NCBI GenBank assembly: GCA_905479265.1
Contig: CAJQLX010000005.1
Span: 1-56,095 of the forward strand
Direction: 5' to 3'
Length of the DNA stretch: 56,095 bases
From: an uncultured Alphaproteobacteria bacterium
GTDB lineage: Bacteria; Pseudomonadota; Alphaproteobacteria; UBA7985
Part shown: in pieces, positions 1-8,379 of the stretch
How positions within the stretch are numbered: position 1 is the first letter of the stretch
Layout of the letters: every line of letters begins with the position of its first letter
Made by a program: the position numbers and the translations under genes
The notes under the pieces: model-generated
Told to the model about the DNA's origin: nothing
Seen by the model: only the letters and a program-made list of their open reading frames with translations
Database searches by the model: none

Positions 1-121
1 AGAAGGTAGCATGTGTTGCAACCTTGTGAAGTCAGTTTTGCATCACAGGCATAAGAGCAAGTATTATTGGTCAGTGAATTTAACAGATAACCCCTCCCTG
101 GGGGTGTAAAGCTGCTAATTT

Positions 122-667
122 CTACGCGCCTCGTAGAATCCAAAGATTGTTGGCACCGTAGGAGGTCTTCACTTCGATGGTTTGGTCATACCGGATGGAC
201 AATTCGTGGCATCCATTGATGGCAACCATGCTGCTGAAACAAATGGCCTGCTTGTCGATATAATAGAGTCCCGTCTCACCGCCAAATTCCGCGACCCCAA
301 CACTCAATCGACCATTGACGATTCGCGCGCCCTTTGGCGTGCACGGGGCCAAGGGGCCGGGGATGGCTGTGGGGCAGGTCGGTAAACCGGCTGTCGCCTG
401 TTCGCCTGCTGTCAGGGCGACGGTCCCATAATGAATGCCGCGGTTGTCGGTGATGTCGAACAAGGGATTGCGGGCTGCCAGCTCGATCAAGTGCGTGTCC
501 TGCAGCACTTTTGCGCCCTCGTAGAAATCGGGCGGCGTGGTGTCCATCGCAGAAAGCTCCGGTGTCGAAGCGCCACAGGCGCTCAAAACAGCAGCCGTCA
601 GTCCAAGGCCCACGCATTTTGCGAGGCCAAAGCCGGACTTGATCTTATTGCGATGCACAAACATCAT
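122..667 (-). CDS. Hypothetical outer- or inner-membrane lipoprotein
   Basis: The 181-residue product starts with a basic stretch and a hydrophobic segment ending in the lipobox LSAC (Cys31), so it should be exported, lipidated and anchored in a membrane. The mature part has four further cysteines (near CPTAIPGPLAPC and CFSSMVAINGC), which could form disulfides in the periplasm. I do not recognise a family. The gene is alone, downstream of kdsB on the same strand with 138 bp between them. A 10-bp inverted repeat lies directly upstream of its start. Two ATG codons stand in tandem at the start (MM); either could be used. Confidence 0.75.
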   Translation of the reverse strand: MMFVHRNKIKSGFGLAKCVGLGLTAAVLSACGASTPELSAMDTTPPDFYEGAKVLQDTHLIELAARNPLFDITDNRGIHYGTVALTAGEQATAGLPTCPTAIPGPLAPCTPKGARIVNGRLSVGVAEFGGETGLYYIDKQAICFSSMVAINGCHELSIRYDQTIEVKTSYGANNLWILRGA

Positions 668-674
668 TGTTTCG

Positions 675-707
675 TCTCATAATAGAGTGGGCGGACATAT
701 TATGAGA
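675..707. promoter_or_regulatory. Inverted repeat upstream of the lipoprotein gene
   Basis: The arms TCTCATAATA (675-684) and TATTATGAGA (698-707) are perfect inverted repeats of 10 bp with a 13-bp spacer. The repeat begins 8 bp upstream of the minus-strand start at 667. It could be a protein-binding operator overlapping a -10-like TATTAT, or a hairpin in the 5' leader. The sequence alone does not decide between these. Confidence 0.45.
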
Positions 708-805
708 TCGTCGAAGCCATTCCCGTGCCAATTCTGCGGCATTATCCGCATTTGTCGCGACGCCGCATGCTTTGGGGGGCGGCGGTGGTGAATGACCCGC
801 TTAGG

Positions 806-1597
806 TTAGAGACCGTTCGGGTCGCCGCGTTCAGATAACAGACTCTCTATGCGGCTGATGTCCTGGGGGTTGTTGACCTCCCAAAACGGATAGCCTCGGC
901 TTTCAACGGGGACGGCTTGGATGGCGCGATCATTTTCTAGGAATCGCATTTGCTCCAACCCTTCTGCAGTCTCAAGCGGACCGACGGGGAGCGTTGGGTA
1001 TTCGAGCAAAGCATCGGGGCGGAAAGCGTAGAGGCCCACGTGATGCCAAACGTCCATCACTTCGGTCTGACCATTGAACGGCAGCACTTCCTTTGAAAAA
1101 TACAGCGCCTTGCCCGATTGACTGAGCACAGCCGTCGTCCCCCCAACCATTCCGCGCGCGCGATCGGCACGGAACAGGGCAAGAGTTTCGGCGGTGCATC
1201 GGACGACGGGCGTTGCGACGCTGACGGCAGGGTCGTCGAACGCCTTTATAATGTCCTCGACGATCCAATGCGGCGTAAGCGGCGCGTCACCCTGCAGATT
1301 GATGACAACGTCGGCGACCTCGCCGCGTGCGGAAAGTTGCTCATAGGCTTCGGCAACACGCTCGGACCCGTTAGCGCAAGCGGTGGAGGTCATGATGGCC
1401 TCGACACCTTCGCGCTTGGCTGCTGCTGCAATCAACTCATCATCGGTTGCCACGTACACCGCAGCGGCACCCGTCACGCATTTTGCAGCTTTGGCCGTGT
1501 ACGACACCACGGGAACGCCGGCTAAGGGGGCAAGCATTTTGCCCGGGAAGCGTGTTGCGCCCATGCGAGCGGGAACGATGATAATGGCTTTTACCAT
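806..1597 (-). CDS. kdsB: 3-deoxy-manno-octulosonate cytidylyltransferase (CMP-KDO synthetase)
   Basis: This cytoplasmic enzyme activates KDO with CTP to CMP-KDO for lipopolysaccharide inner-core assembly. The 263-residue product starts MVKAIIIVPARMGATRFPGK, the nucleotide-binding loop typical of KdsB, and continues with VYVATDD and VINLQGDAPL, both family hallmarks. The length fits the family. The reading frame is open for over 100 residues upstream, but that part overlaps kdsA out of frame and does not look like KdsB, so I place the start at 1597. The ATG overlaps the kdsA stop by 7 nt, so translation is probably coupled. Confidence 0.97.
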   Translation of the reverse strand: MVKAIIIVPARMGATRFPGKMLAPLAGVPVVSYTAKAAKCVTGAAAVYVATDDELIAAAAKREGVEAIMTSTACANGSERVAEAYEQLSARGEVADVVINLQGDAPLTPHWIVEDIIKAFDDPAVSVATPVVRCTAETLALFRADRARGMVGGTTAVLSQSGKALYFSKEVLPFNGQTEVMDVWHHVGLYAFRPDALLEYPTLPVGPLETAEGLEQMRFLENDRAIQAVPVESRGYPFWEVNNPQDISRIESLLSERGDPNGL

Positions 1598-2451
1598 TGA
1601 TTGATGTCCATCCGAGACGCGGGCCGAGACCGGCTGACTTCGTCCAAAGCCAGTAAATCTTCGAGCAGCATTCTTAAGTGAGTGAGCGGAACCATGTTTG
1701 GACCGTCGGAGAGCGCTTGATCTGGGTCGGGGTGGGTTTCGATGAACAGGCCATCGACGCCAACGGCGACCGCTGCGCGTGCCAGATAGGGAACAAACTC
1801 CCGCTGTCCACCGGACCGCTGGCCCAGCCCGCCGGGTTGCTGGACCGAGTGGGTTGCGTCGAAACTCACGGGGTAGCCGAGGTCGCGCATGGTCGGCAGA
1901 CCGCGAAAGTCGCTGACCAGCGTGTTGTAACCAAAACTCGTCCCTCGATCGCACAAGATCAGGCGGTCATTGCCTGCGTCCACGCATTTGGCCGCGACAT
2001 TTGCCATATCCCACGGCGCCAGAAACTGCCCTTTTTTGACATGCAGTGCGCGTCCGGTTTGCGCAGCGGCAACCAGCAGGTCGGTTTGTCGACATAAGAA
2101 CGCAGGGATTTGCAGCACGTCCACAACATCAGCAACAGCGGCGCAATGCTCGGGCAGGTGTATGTCCGTCAGCACGGGACGGCCCGTTGCCGCCTTTATA
2201 TCCTGAAAAGCCCGCAGGGTTTCTTCCAACCCCATGCCGCGCGGGGCGTCAGATGACGTGCGGTTTGCTTTGTCGAAGGAGGCTTTGAACACCAAGGGCA
2301 CGTTAAGCGCCCGTGCCAGCGCATCCAGATCATCGGCCAATGCCCGGACCGAATCCGGGGTCTCGGCCTGACAGGGGCCAGCGATCAGAACCAGCGGGTG
2401 GCCAGTGCCGATGCTGATGTTCTGATCAATCTCAACCGCCATATCGGTCAC
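1591..2451 (-). CDS. kdsA: 3-deoxy-8-phosphooctulonate synthase (KDO-8-P synthase)
   Basis: KdsA condenses phosphoenolpyruvate with arabinose-5-phosphate to KDO-8-phosphate, the first committed step of KDO synthesis. The 286-residue product has the PEP-binding AGPCQAE near residues 24-30, FKASFDKANRTS, and the family block DATHSVQQPGG. The alternative start MAVEID, three codons in, is possible. It lies 18 bp downstream of the CesT-like gene and overlaps kdsB, so the three are probably one operon. The Asn or Cys at the metal site that separates the two KdsA classes was not resolved by eye. Confidence 0.97.
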   Translation of the reverse strand: MTDMAVEIDQNISIGTGHPLVLIAGPCQAETPDSVRALADDLDALARALNVPLVFKASFDKANRTSSDAPRGMGLEETLRAFQDIKAATGRPVLTDIHLPEHCAAVADVVDVLQIPAFLCRQTDLLVAAAQTGRALHVKKGQFLAPWDMANVAAKCVDAGNDRLILCDRGTSFGYNTLVSDFRGLPTMRDLGYPVSFDATHSVQQPGGLGQRSGGQREFVPYLARAAVAVGVDGLFIETHPDPDQALSDGPNMVPLTHLRMLLEDLLALDEVSRSRPASRMDINQW

Positions 2452-2469
2452 TCTTGAGCGTGGTCTGGT

Positions 2470-2910
2470 TTAGTTGACCGTCTGGTCGTCGGGGCGAGAG
2501 GCCGCGTGCAGATCTTTCAAGCCCTGACCATGGTAGTGGAACAGGATGTTGGTGAAGCCTTTGAACGCTTCCATCATGTCTTCGAGCTGCAGGCGGTTGA
2601 TTTGCAGGGTGTTGCTGAGCAGCACCGTCCCATCGGTCGGGTTCACGGCAAATGTTGGCAACCCCGGTCCGCCAGCGCGGAAGTTTGCGAGAAGCAGGTT
2701 CACCGCCAACTCGTGCGTCAGTTCCGCGAGCTTGATTGGAACCTCGGCGACCAGATCCATGCAGTCTTCGCGAACACCCTGAGCGATTGCGACCACGATA
2801 CCGTCATTAATTCCAATACGGGCGATCCCGCTTTCGTCAAAGCTGAGGCCAGTGGCACCAAGTTCTTTGGCGATTGCTGCCAAAGCATGCGCGGGACTTG
2901 GGTAGCTCAT
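2470..2910 (-). CDS. CesT/Tir chaperone-like protein
   Basis: The 146-residue product resembles the small acidic CesT-type chaperones of type III secretion: an N-terminal helix, a strand pair around RIGINDGIVVAIAQG, the stretch ELAVNLLLANFRAGG, then TVLLSNTLQINRLQLEDM and a C-terminal helix. These proteins bind effectors or act as general protein-binding dimers. The start at 2910 has a good ribosome site (GGAGAAATTG just before ATG); a longer frame upstream has none. It is the first gene of a likely operon with kdsA and kdsB. No secretion genes are in the window, so its partner is unknown, and the family call is from pattern only. Confidence 0.6.
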   Translation of the reverse strand: MSYPSPAHALAAIAKELGATGLSFDESGIARIGINDGIVVAIAQGVREDCMDLVAEVPIKLAELTHELAVNLLLANFRAGGPGLPTFAVNPTDGTVLLSNTLQINRLQLEDMMEAFKGFTNILFHYHGQGLKDLHAASRPDDQTVN

Positions 2911-3055
2911 CAATTTCTCCGACTGTGCAGTGTAGTTGCTTATAAAGGTGAGGAAGTGCGTCGCACATTCCCCTTCGGCTTGCAATGGCACTTTCCGCCA
3001 CTATGGACTGGCTTGCATCTTGTTGCCGCCTCAGTTGCTGCCCATTTCTACCTCT

Positions 3056-3688
3056 ATGCTTAAACGAACAAAACGTCTCTCTCCCTTGGAATGGATGATC
3101 GTTCTCGGTCTGGTTTCGGGTCTTGCTTATGGGCTCTATGCTTGGTCGGTGAATCGCGGTCAGTGTGTATTCATCCCAAACAGTCTGACCATCCGGCATC
3201 AGGGTGGTTCTGTCGCTGTCTTGCAGGGGACAATGGCCGGGCAGGCGACGTGCAAGCTGCGCCGGTTGGCGCAACAGAATCCGGCGATTGAAACGCTGGT
3301 CCTGCTGGACGTGCCGGGGACGGTGGATTTGATCGACACGCAGGCGGCCACTCGATTGGTCCGGCAGAAGCGCTGGAACACGGTTGTGCCGCGCGGTGGT
3401 TCGATTGCTTCGGGTGGCGTGATGCTGTTTCTTGGCGGGGTTGATCGCGTTGTTGAACCGGGCGGAGAAGTGGGTGTTCATGCGTGGTCGCAGCCCGGCG
3501 GGGGCGGGGTTCTGTTTTCTTCACCCGATGATATTCCGGCCCATGCCGAGCGCGCCTTTCGCAAGATTTACCGCGCGCTGGGGATGGATCCCGGCTTCTA
3601 TGACTTCCAAGTTGACGCGGCCCCGGCAGAGGACATTCACTGGATGACCCGTGCGGAGTTGGAGCGTTGGAACGTGGTTACGCGCTAG
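3056..3688 (+). CDS. Membrane-anchored ClpP/SppA-fold protein (COG3904-like)
   Basis: The 210-residue product has one N-terminal transmembrane segment (about residues 12-30) followed by a periplasmic domain. The stretch RGGSIASGGVMLFLGG (113-128), with Ser119 in ASGG, and the following GVHAW resemble the crotonase/ClpP-like serine protease fold of COG3904 proteins. A catalytic role for Ser119 is inference. The ATG at 3056 gives the anchor as the N-terminus; the frame is open upstream but overlaps the divergent CesT-like gene region. The stop TAG shares the tetranucleotide CTAG with the stop of the convergent transporter gene. Confidence 0.65.
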   Translation: MLKRTKRLSPLEWMIVLGLVSGLAYGLYAWSVNRGQCVFIPNSLTIRHQGGSVAVLQGTMAGQATCKLRRLAQQNPAIETLVLLDVPGTVDLIDTQAATRLVRQKRWNTVVPRGGSIASGGVMLFLGGVDRVVEPGGEVGVHAWSQPGGGGVLFSSPDDIPAHAERAFRKIYRALGMDPGFYDFQVDAAPAEDIHWMTRAELERWNVVTR

Positions 3689-4584
3689 TTTTCGCCCTTC
3701 ACCCGGCTTTCGCGCCACAAAACGAAAAGACCGCTTGAGATAATCACGCCTGCGCCCGCAATCCCGAGCGCATTAATGCCGCCGCCAAACAAGACGGACT
3801 GCGCGACAATGCTCCAGACAATGGACATATAAAAGAAGGGGGCGACGCGGACCGGGCCGGCGTAATGCAGCGCGAGGACGTTAAACATGTGCCCTGCGGT
3901 TCCAAACACCATGCCCACCAGCAAAAACAGACCCCACGTCAGCGGATCTCCGGGCACTGACAGGTTGCCCTCGACCAGAAACAAGAACGGGATTAGGGCT
4001 ACGGCGCCGACGGTGGTGGTATAGAACACGGCTGAACCGGCGGAATCATGCGCGGCGAGCATGCGCGTGGTCATCTGCATCAACGCAAAGAAAACCGCTG
4101 AACCAAGCGAAAGCAGCATCCACGGCGAGAAGCTCGCGCCCCAAGGCTGCATCACAATCAGCACACCCAAGAAGCCCACGACAATCGCAGACCACCGCAT
4201 CCGACCCACTTTCTCACCCAACAGGGGCTGCGAGAGGGCGGCAAGGATCAGCGGGGCGCAAAAGAAAATGGAGATGGTGGTTGTCACCGGCAAATGGCCA
4301 AGCGCGATAAAGTTACAGACCGTCGTCGCCGCCATTGCTGCCGAGCGTGCAAACTGCAGCCAGGGTCGATTAACCCGCCAAATGTCCCACCGCCGATCAA
4401 TCACGACGCCGACGAAATAAGATGCAACCAACCCACCGGCCAGCCGAACCCAAATGACCATGAGGTCGGGCATGCCCTTTACGTCAATGAGCAACTTGGC
4501 CGAAACATCCAACCCAGACCAGAACACAGTCGCGGTTAACATCAGACTCATACCCAGGACCGCGTTCGGCGTTGGTGTCGCCAT
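3685..4584 (-). CDS. DMT-superfamily (EamA) inner-membrane transporter
   Basis: The 299-residue product has about ten hydrophobic segments arranged as two five-helix EamA repeats, the layout of drug/metabolite transporters. Examples are WSGLDVSAKLLIDVKG in the first repeat and GMVFGTAGHMFNVLALHY in the second. The substrate cannot be read from sequence. ATG at 4584 is preceded by AAAGG; a TTG seven codons upstream is an alternative. It is convergent with the ClpP-fold gene, overlapping it by 4 bp at the stops, and divergent from the dehydrogenase gene at 4714. Confidence 0.88.
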   Translation of the reverse strand: MATPTPNAVLGMSLMLTATVFWSGLDVSAKLLIDVKGMPDLMVIWVRLAGGLVASYFVGVVIDRRWDIWRVNRPWLQFARSAAMAATTVCNFIALGHLPVTTTISIFFCAPLILAALSQPLLGEKVGRMRWSAIVVGFLGVLIVMQPWGASFSPWMLLSLGSAVFFALMQMTTRMLAAHDSAGSAVFYTTTVGAVALIPFLFLVEGNLSVPGDPLTWGLFLLVGMVFGTAGHMFNVLALHYAGPVRVAPFFYMSIVWSIVAQSVLFGGGINALGIAGAGVIISSGLFVLWRESRVKGEN

Positions 4585-4713
4585 CGTACATATTACCTTT
4601 CGCAAACGGCGCTGTGAGACGGGTCAGCGACGCAAAGCCCACTAACGTCGGCGAGTTTCTGGTGTTAAGCACCATACGAAAATCAAGATGTCACATGAAA
4701 AGGTGTGCAGTCC

Positions 4714-7191
4714 ATGTCTTCAGGAATTCCCAGCACGGCACGTGTTGTTGTCATCGGCGGTGGTGTCGTTGGTGTTTCAGCCCTCTACCATCTCGCGAAA
4801 AAGGGTTGGTCGGATTGTGTGTTGCTTGAACGGACCGAACTGACGGCGGGTTCGACGTGGCACGCGGCGGGCCTGTTGCCGCTGTTCAACGTCTCATACT
4901 CCGTGGGGCAGTTGCACCAGTACTCGGTTGAGCTTTACGGCAAGCTGGAGGAAGAGACCGGTCAGGCCGTTTCGTTCCACAACACGGGCAACCTGCGCCT
5001 TGCCATGAATAAGGAGCGGATGGACGAATATCACTGGTATCGCTGTACGGCGGACACCATTGGTGTCGAAAGCCACATGCTGACCATCGAGGAAATCAAG
5101 AACCTGTGGCCGCTGATTAATACGGACGGTTTGACGGGCGCGCTGTGGCATCCGACCGACGGGCACATTGCGCCGGTGGACCTGACGCAGGCTTTGGCCA
5201 AGGGCGCGCGGTCGATGGGCGCGCAGATTCATCAGCGCACGGTCATGTCGAACATGGAGCGGACGGACGCTGGCGAGTGGGTTGTGACCTACCACCCCTA
5301 TGGCGAGCCCGAGAACACCTCGACCATTACCTGTGAGCACGTCATTTGCGCGACTGGCAACTACGCCCGCGAAACCGCGCTGAAGGTTGGCTTGGAGATC
5401 CCGGCTATTCCGGTTGAGCATCAATACATCGTCACGGGTGAAGATCCGGTGCTGGTGGACTATCGCGCGGCGGGTAACAAAGAGCTGCCGGTTCTGCGCC
5501 AATCGGACAGCTCGTGGTATCTGCGTGAAGAGCGCGGCGGCTGGATCCTTGGTCCCTACGAAGAAGGCGCGCCAGCGCGGTTCGCCGATGGGGTTCCGGA
5601 CTGGTTTGAAAAAGACCTGTTTGAAGGCGAGCTGGAGCGCCTGATTCCCCACGTAGAAACCTGCATGGAGCGGGTTCCATCGTTTGAAAATGGCGGCATC
5701 AAGCAGATCGTCAACGGCCCGATTTCCTACGCGCCCGATGGCAACCCGATGGTTGGCCCGGCGTTTGGCATTCCGAACATGTGGATATCCGAAGCGCACT
5801 CCTTTGGTGTCACGGCGGCCGGTGGTGCCGGTTGGCAGTTGGCGAACTGGATTGTGGACGGTGAGCCATCGGTGGACATGATCGGAGTTGATCCCCGGCG
5901 CTTTGGCGTTGTGACCAAGCATTTCACCAAGCTGAAGAACGAAGAGGCTTACAGCCACGTCTTCGTCAATCACTTCCCGATGGAAGAACGCCCCGCGGGA
6001 CGGGGTGCGCGGACAATTCCGGTGCATCAAAAGCTGTTGGACGCAGGCGCCGTGATGGGCGCGCGCTTTGGCTGGGAACGGCCAAACTGGTACGCCAAGA
6101 ACGGGGAGTCGGGCATCGACAACTACTCCTACCGCCGCTCGAACTGGTGGGAGCCGGTAAAACGTGAAGTGCACACCATGCGCGAGCGCGTTGGCCTGCT
6201 GGAGCTTTCGGGTTTCTCAAAGTTTGAGATCGAAGGGCCGGGTGCGCGGGGCTTCCTCGACACCCTCGTCGCCAATGCGATCCCGCAAAAGCAAGGGTCG
6301 GTCCGACTGGCGCACGCGCTCAATCCGTCGGGTTCTGTGCGGTCTGAATTTACCATCACCAAACTGACAGACGGCCAGCTGGGTGAGCGCTTCTACGCGA
6401 TTTCTGGCGGGGGAGCACACGACTACGATCTGGACTACCTGCTCAAATCTGCGCCCAAAGATGGTTCGGTTTACATCAACGACGTGACCACCCAGTACGG
6501 CGTATTCGTCCTCGCCGGACCGGATGCACGCCGGGTGTTGGAACAGCTCGCGGACGCGGACGTTTCCAACGAGGGCTTCAAGTGGCTGACGGCGAAAGAG
6601 ATGACCGTGGGCTTTGCGCCAAAGGTGCGGGCGCTGCGGGTGAACTTCGTCGGCTCGCTGGGCTGGGAGTTGCACCATCCGATCGAATACCAAGCGCACC
6701 TCTACGACGCGATCATGGAAGCGGGAAAGAAGTACGACATCGATCTCGTGGGCTTGCGGGCCATGGATTCCATGCGGTTGGAAAAGTCCTACCGGATGTG
6801 GGGCACGGACCTGAACGCTGAGAACTCAATCCTGCAAGCGGGCCTGAGCCCGTTCGTTCGCATGAACAAGGGTGAGTTCATTGGCCGTGATGCACTGGCG
6901 GCGGAAAAGGCGGAGGGCTCGAAGCTGTCTTACGTGACCATCGAAGTCGATGCAGACGACGCCGATTGCTTTGGCAACGAGCCGATCATCATTGATGGTG
7001 AAGTGGTTGGTCGCGGCACCGCCGGCGGCTTTGGCCACTTTGTCAACAAGTCGCTGTTGCTGGGGTACATGCAGACCGATCGCGCGACCGTTGGCACTGA
7101 TGTTAAAGTGCGCGTTCTCGATGGATTGCGCGACGCCCGCTTGATTGCGCACAGCCCGTTTGACCCTGAGAACGAGCATTTGCGTGCTTAA
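4714..7191 (+). CDS. Dimethylglycine/sarcosine dehydrogenase-like FAD-GcvT protein
   Basis: The 825-residue protein has an N-terminal FAD-binding oxidoreductase domain (dinucleotide loop GGGVVG at 15-20) and a C-terminal aminomethyltransferase (GcvT) domain, the architecture of dimethylglycine and sarcosine dehydrogenases. His50 in GSTWHAAG matches the histidine that carries covalent FAD in that family. Such enzymes oxidatively demethylate N-methyl glycines and pass the one-carbon unit to tetrahydrofolate or release formaldehyde. The exact substrate is uncertain because bacteria carry many paralogues. A GTG three codons upstream is also possible, but AAAAGG is better spaced for the ATG at 4714. 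A hairpin follows the gene. Confidence 0.9.
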   Translation: MSSGIPSTARVVVIGGGVVGVSALYHLAKKGWSDCVLLERTELTAGSTWHAAGLLPLFNVSYSVGQLHQYSVELYGKLEEETGQAVSFHNTGNLRLAMNKERMDEYHWYRCTADTIGVESHMLTIEEIKNLWPLINTDGLTGALWHPTDGHIAPVDLTQALAKGARSMGAQIHQRTVMSNMERTDAGEWVVTYHPYGEPENTSTITCEHVICATGNYARETALKVGLEIPAIPVEHQYIVTGEDPVLVDYRAAGNKELPVLRQSDSSWYLREERGGWILGPYEEGAPARFADGVPDWFEKDLFEGELERLIPHVETCMERVPSFENGGIKQIVNGPISYAPDGNPMVGPAFGIPNMWISEAHSFGVTAAGGAGWQLANWIVDGEPSVDMIGVDPRRFGVVTKHFTKLKNEEAYSHVFVNHFPMEERPAGRGARTIPVHQKLLDAGAVMGARFGWERPNWYAKNGESGIDNYSYRRSNWWEPVKREVHTMRERVGLLELSGFSKFEIEGPGARGFLDTLVANAIPQKQGSVRLAHALNPSGSVRSEFTITKLTDGQLGERFYAISGGGAHDYDLDYLLKSAPKDGSVYINDVTTQYGVFVLAGPDARRVLEQLADADVSNEGFKWLTAKEMTVGFAPKVRALRVNFVGSLGWELHHPIEYQAHLYDAIMEAGKKYDIDLVGLRAMDSMRLEKSYRMWGTDLNAENSILQAGLSPFVRMNKGEFIGRDALAAEKAEGSKLSYVTIEVDADDADCFGNEPIIIDGEVVGRGTAGGFGHFVNKSLLLGYMQTDRATVGTDVKVRVLDGLRDARLIAHSPFDPENEHLRA

Positions 7192-7235
7192 GGCACAGCG
7201 ACGCGGACTTTGTTAAGAATGGGGCGCATCGGTCT

Positions 7236-7261
7236 AAGGGGCTGAAGCGCCTTTTTCTTTT
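7236..7261 (+). terminator. Probable intrinsic terminator after the FAD-GcvT gene
   Basis: AAGGGGC (7236-7242), loop TGAA and GCGCCTT (7247-7253) form a seven-pair stem with one mismatch. It runs into TTTTTCTTTT. It lies 44 bp after the stop codon at 7191. Confidence 0.65.
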
Positions 7262-7362
7262 CACGGCTCTGTGCCACTAGAGGGCGAGTGTTCTTGAAGT
7301 CTTCGCCGATTCTGGTGGGGCCGTAAGAGCGAGAGCGCGTTTTTGTTGCCGGGAGTGATCTG

Positions 7363-8226
7363 TTGCGTCGCCAATCTCTATCCTTGATGACCCTCGCCGT
7401 TGGTGCGGTTCTTAGCATTCTTGCCCTCGCGCCCCTCGCAGCGGGTCAGATGGTGACGGCGAATGATGACGTGGTGGCCGACAGCAATGTGCCTAAGTGG
7501 CTGCGGGACCGTCCGCTGGGCCTGACGTTTGGTTACGTGACGGCTTTTGAAGGGTCGGGCGAGTTAACGCCGTCGATCAGCCTTGCCTCGGACTACAGCT
7601 CCGCCAAAGCCGCGCGCTCGCCGCTGCAAACCATGTCGTCAATCGATATTCCCATTGTGAACCTCGATCTGCTGCAGTTGGGCATCAGCGGGAACCTGTG
7701 GCCTGACATTTCTGGCGTTGGGCCAAGAGAGGGGCTCGACCTGCTGTATCCATCGGTTACCGCCGGTATTTGGGGCAGTGTTGGGATCGACTCGATGGCT
7801 CTGGATGCTAAGATTTTGGGTAAAGTCTGGGCGCCGGAGGAATTTCCGAACCCCAGAGAGGGGTATGAAGCCCAAGTCGGCCTCACTCTCTACTCACCGA
7901 TGATGCGTTTGGGTGGGGGCCGTTCTGTCGATCTGGCTGTGCGCGCGGATCTGACCATGGCGGATGATTTGTACATGGATCAGCACTTTGGAATTTCTGA
8001 AACCGAAGCTTTGGCGTCTGGCTTGGATGCATTCGATGCTTCTGCTGGCCTCAAGTCTGCTGGGCTTTCTATCGGCACAGCGGTGCCCCTGACCCGCAAT
8101 TTCGAGCTTCAGGGCGCGGCGGGCATGGTGCAGCTGCTGGACAGTGCAGCCGCCTCGCCGTGGGTTTTGGAGCGCGGTGAACTGACCGATATTTGGGGCA
8201 ATTTTGGCTTCGCATTCCGGTTTTAG
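7363..8226 (+). CDS. MipA/OmpV-like outer-membrane protein
   Basis: The 287-residue product has a signal peptide (RRQSLSLMTLAVGAVLSILA and on, cleavage near residues 27-29) and alternating beta-strand sequence that ends in AFRF, the terminal aromatic of outer-membrane barrels. LGLTFGYVTAFEGSGELTP early and the repeated aromatic-glycine strands suggest the MipA/OmpV scaffold family. I use TTG at 7363 because GGGAG sits 7 bp upstream and the signal peptide begins there. It lies directly upstream of nuoG, where nuoF would usually be. Confidence 0.62.
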   Translation: MRRQSLSLMTLAVGAVLSILALAPLAAGQMVTANDDVVADSNVPKWLRDRPLGLTFGYVTAFEGSGELTPSISLASDYSSAKAARSPLQTMSSIDIPIVNLDLLQLGISGNLWPDISGVGPREGLDLLYPSVTAGIWGSVGIDSMALDAKILGKVWAPEEFPNPREGYEAQVGLTLYSPMMRLGGGRSVDLAVRADLTMADDLYMDQHFGISETEALASGLDAFDASAGLKSAGLSIGTAVPLTRNFELQGAAGMVQLLDSAAASPWVLERGELTDIWGNFGFAFRF

Positions 8227-8379
8227 ACCGCCGGCCAATGTCGCAGGCGTAAAACTGCTGTGCGCATAGGCGCTACCATGTGACAAACTAAGGCTTGAGA
8301 TTCTACCGCTCCGCGTGTTTTTTACGGCCATGTATGAAGGGGGCACGGTGCCTCCGGTTCACCAACATTGAGTGTATCC

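Noticed and set aside
4894-6174. A minus-strand frame opposite the FAD-GcvT gene
   Set aside because: The plus-strand frame has the FAD loop and WHAAG motif; the antisense frame shows no motif and no ribosome site.
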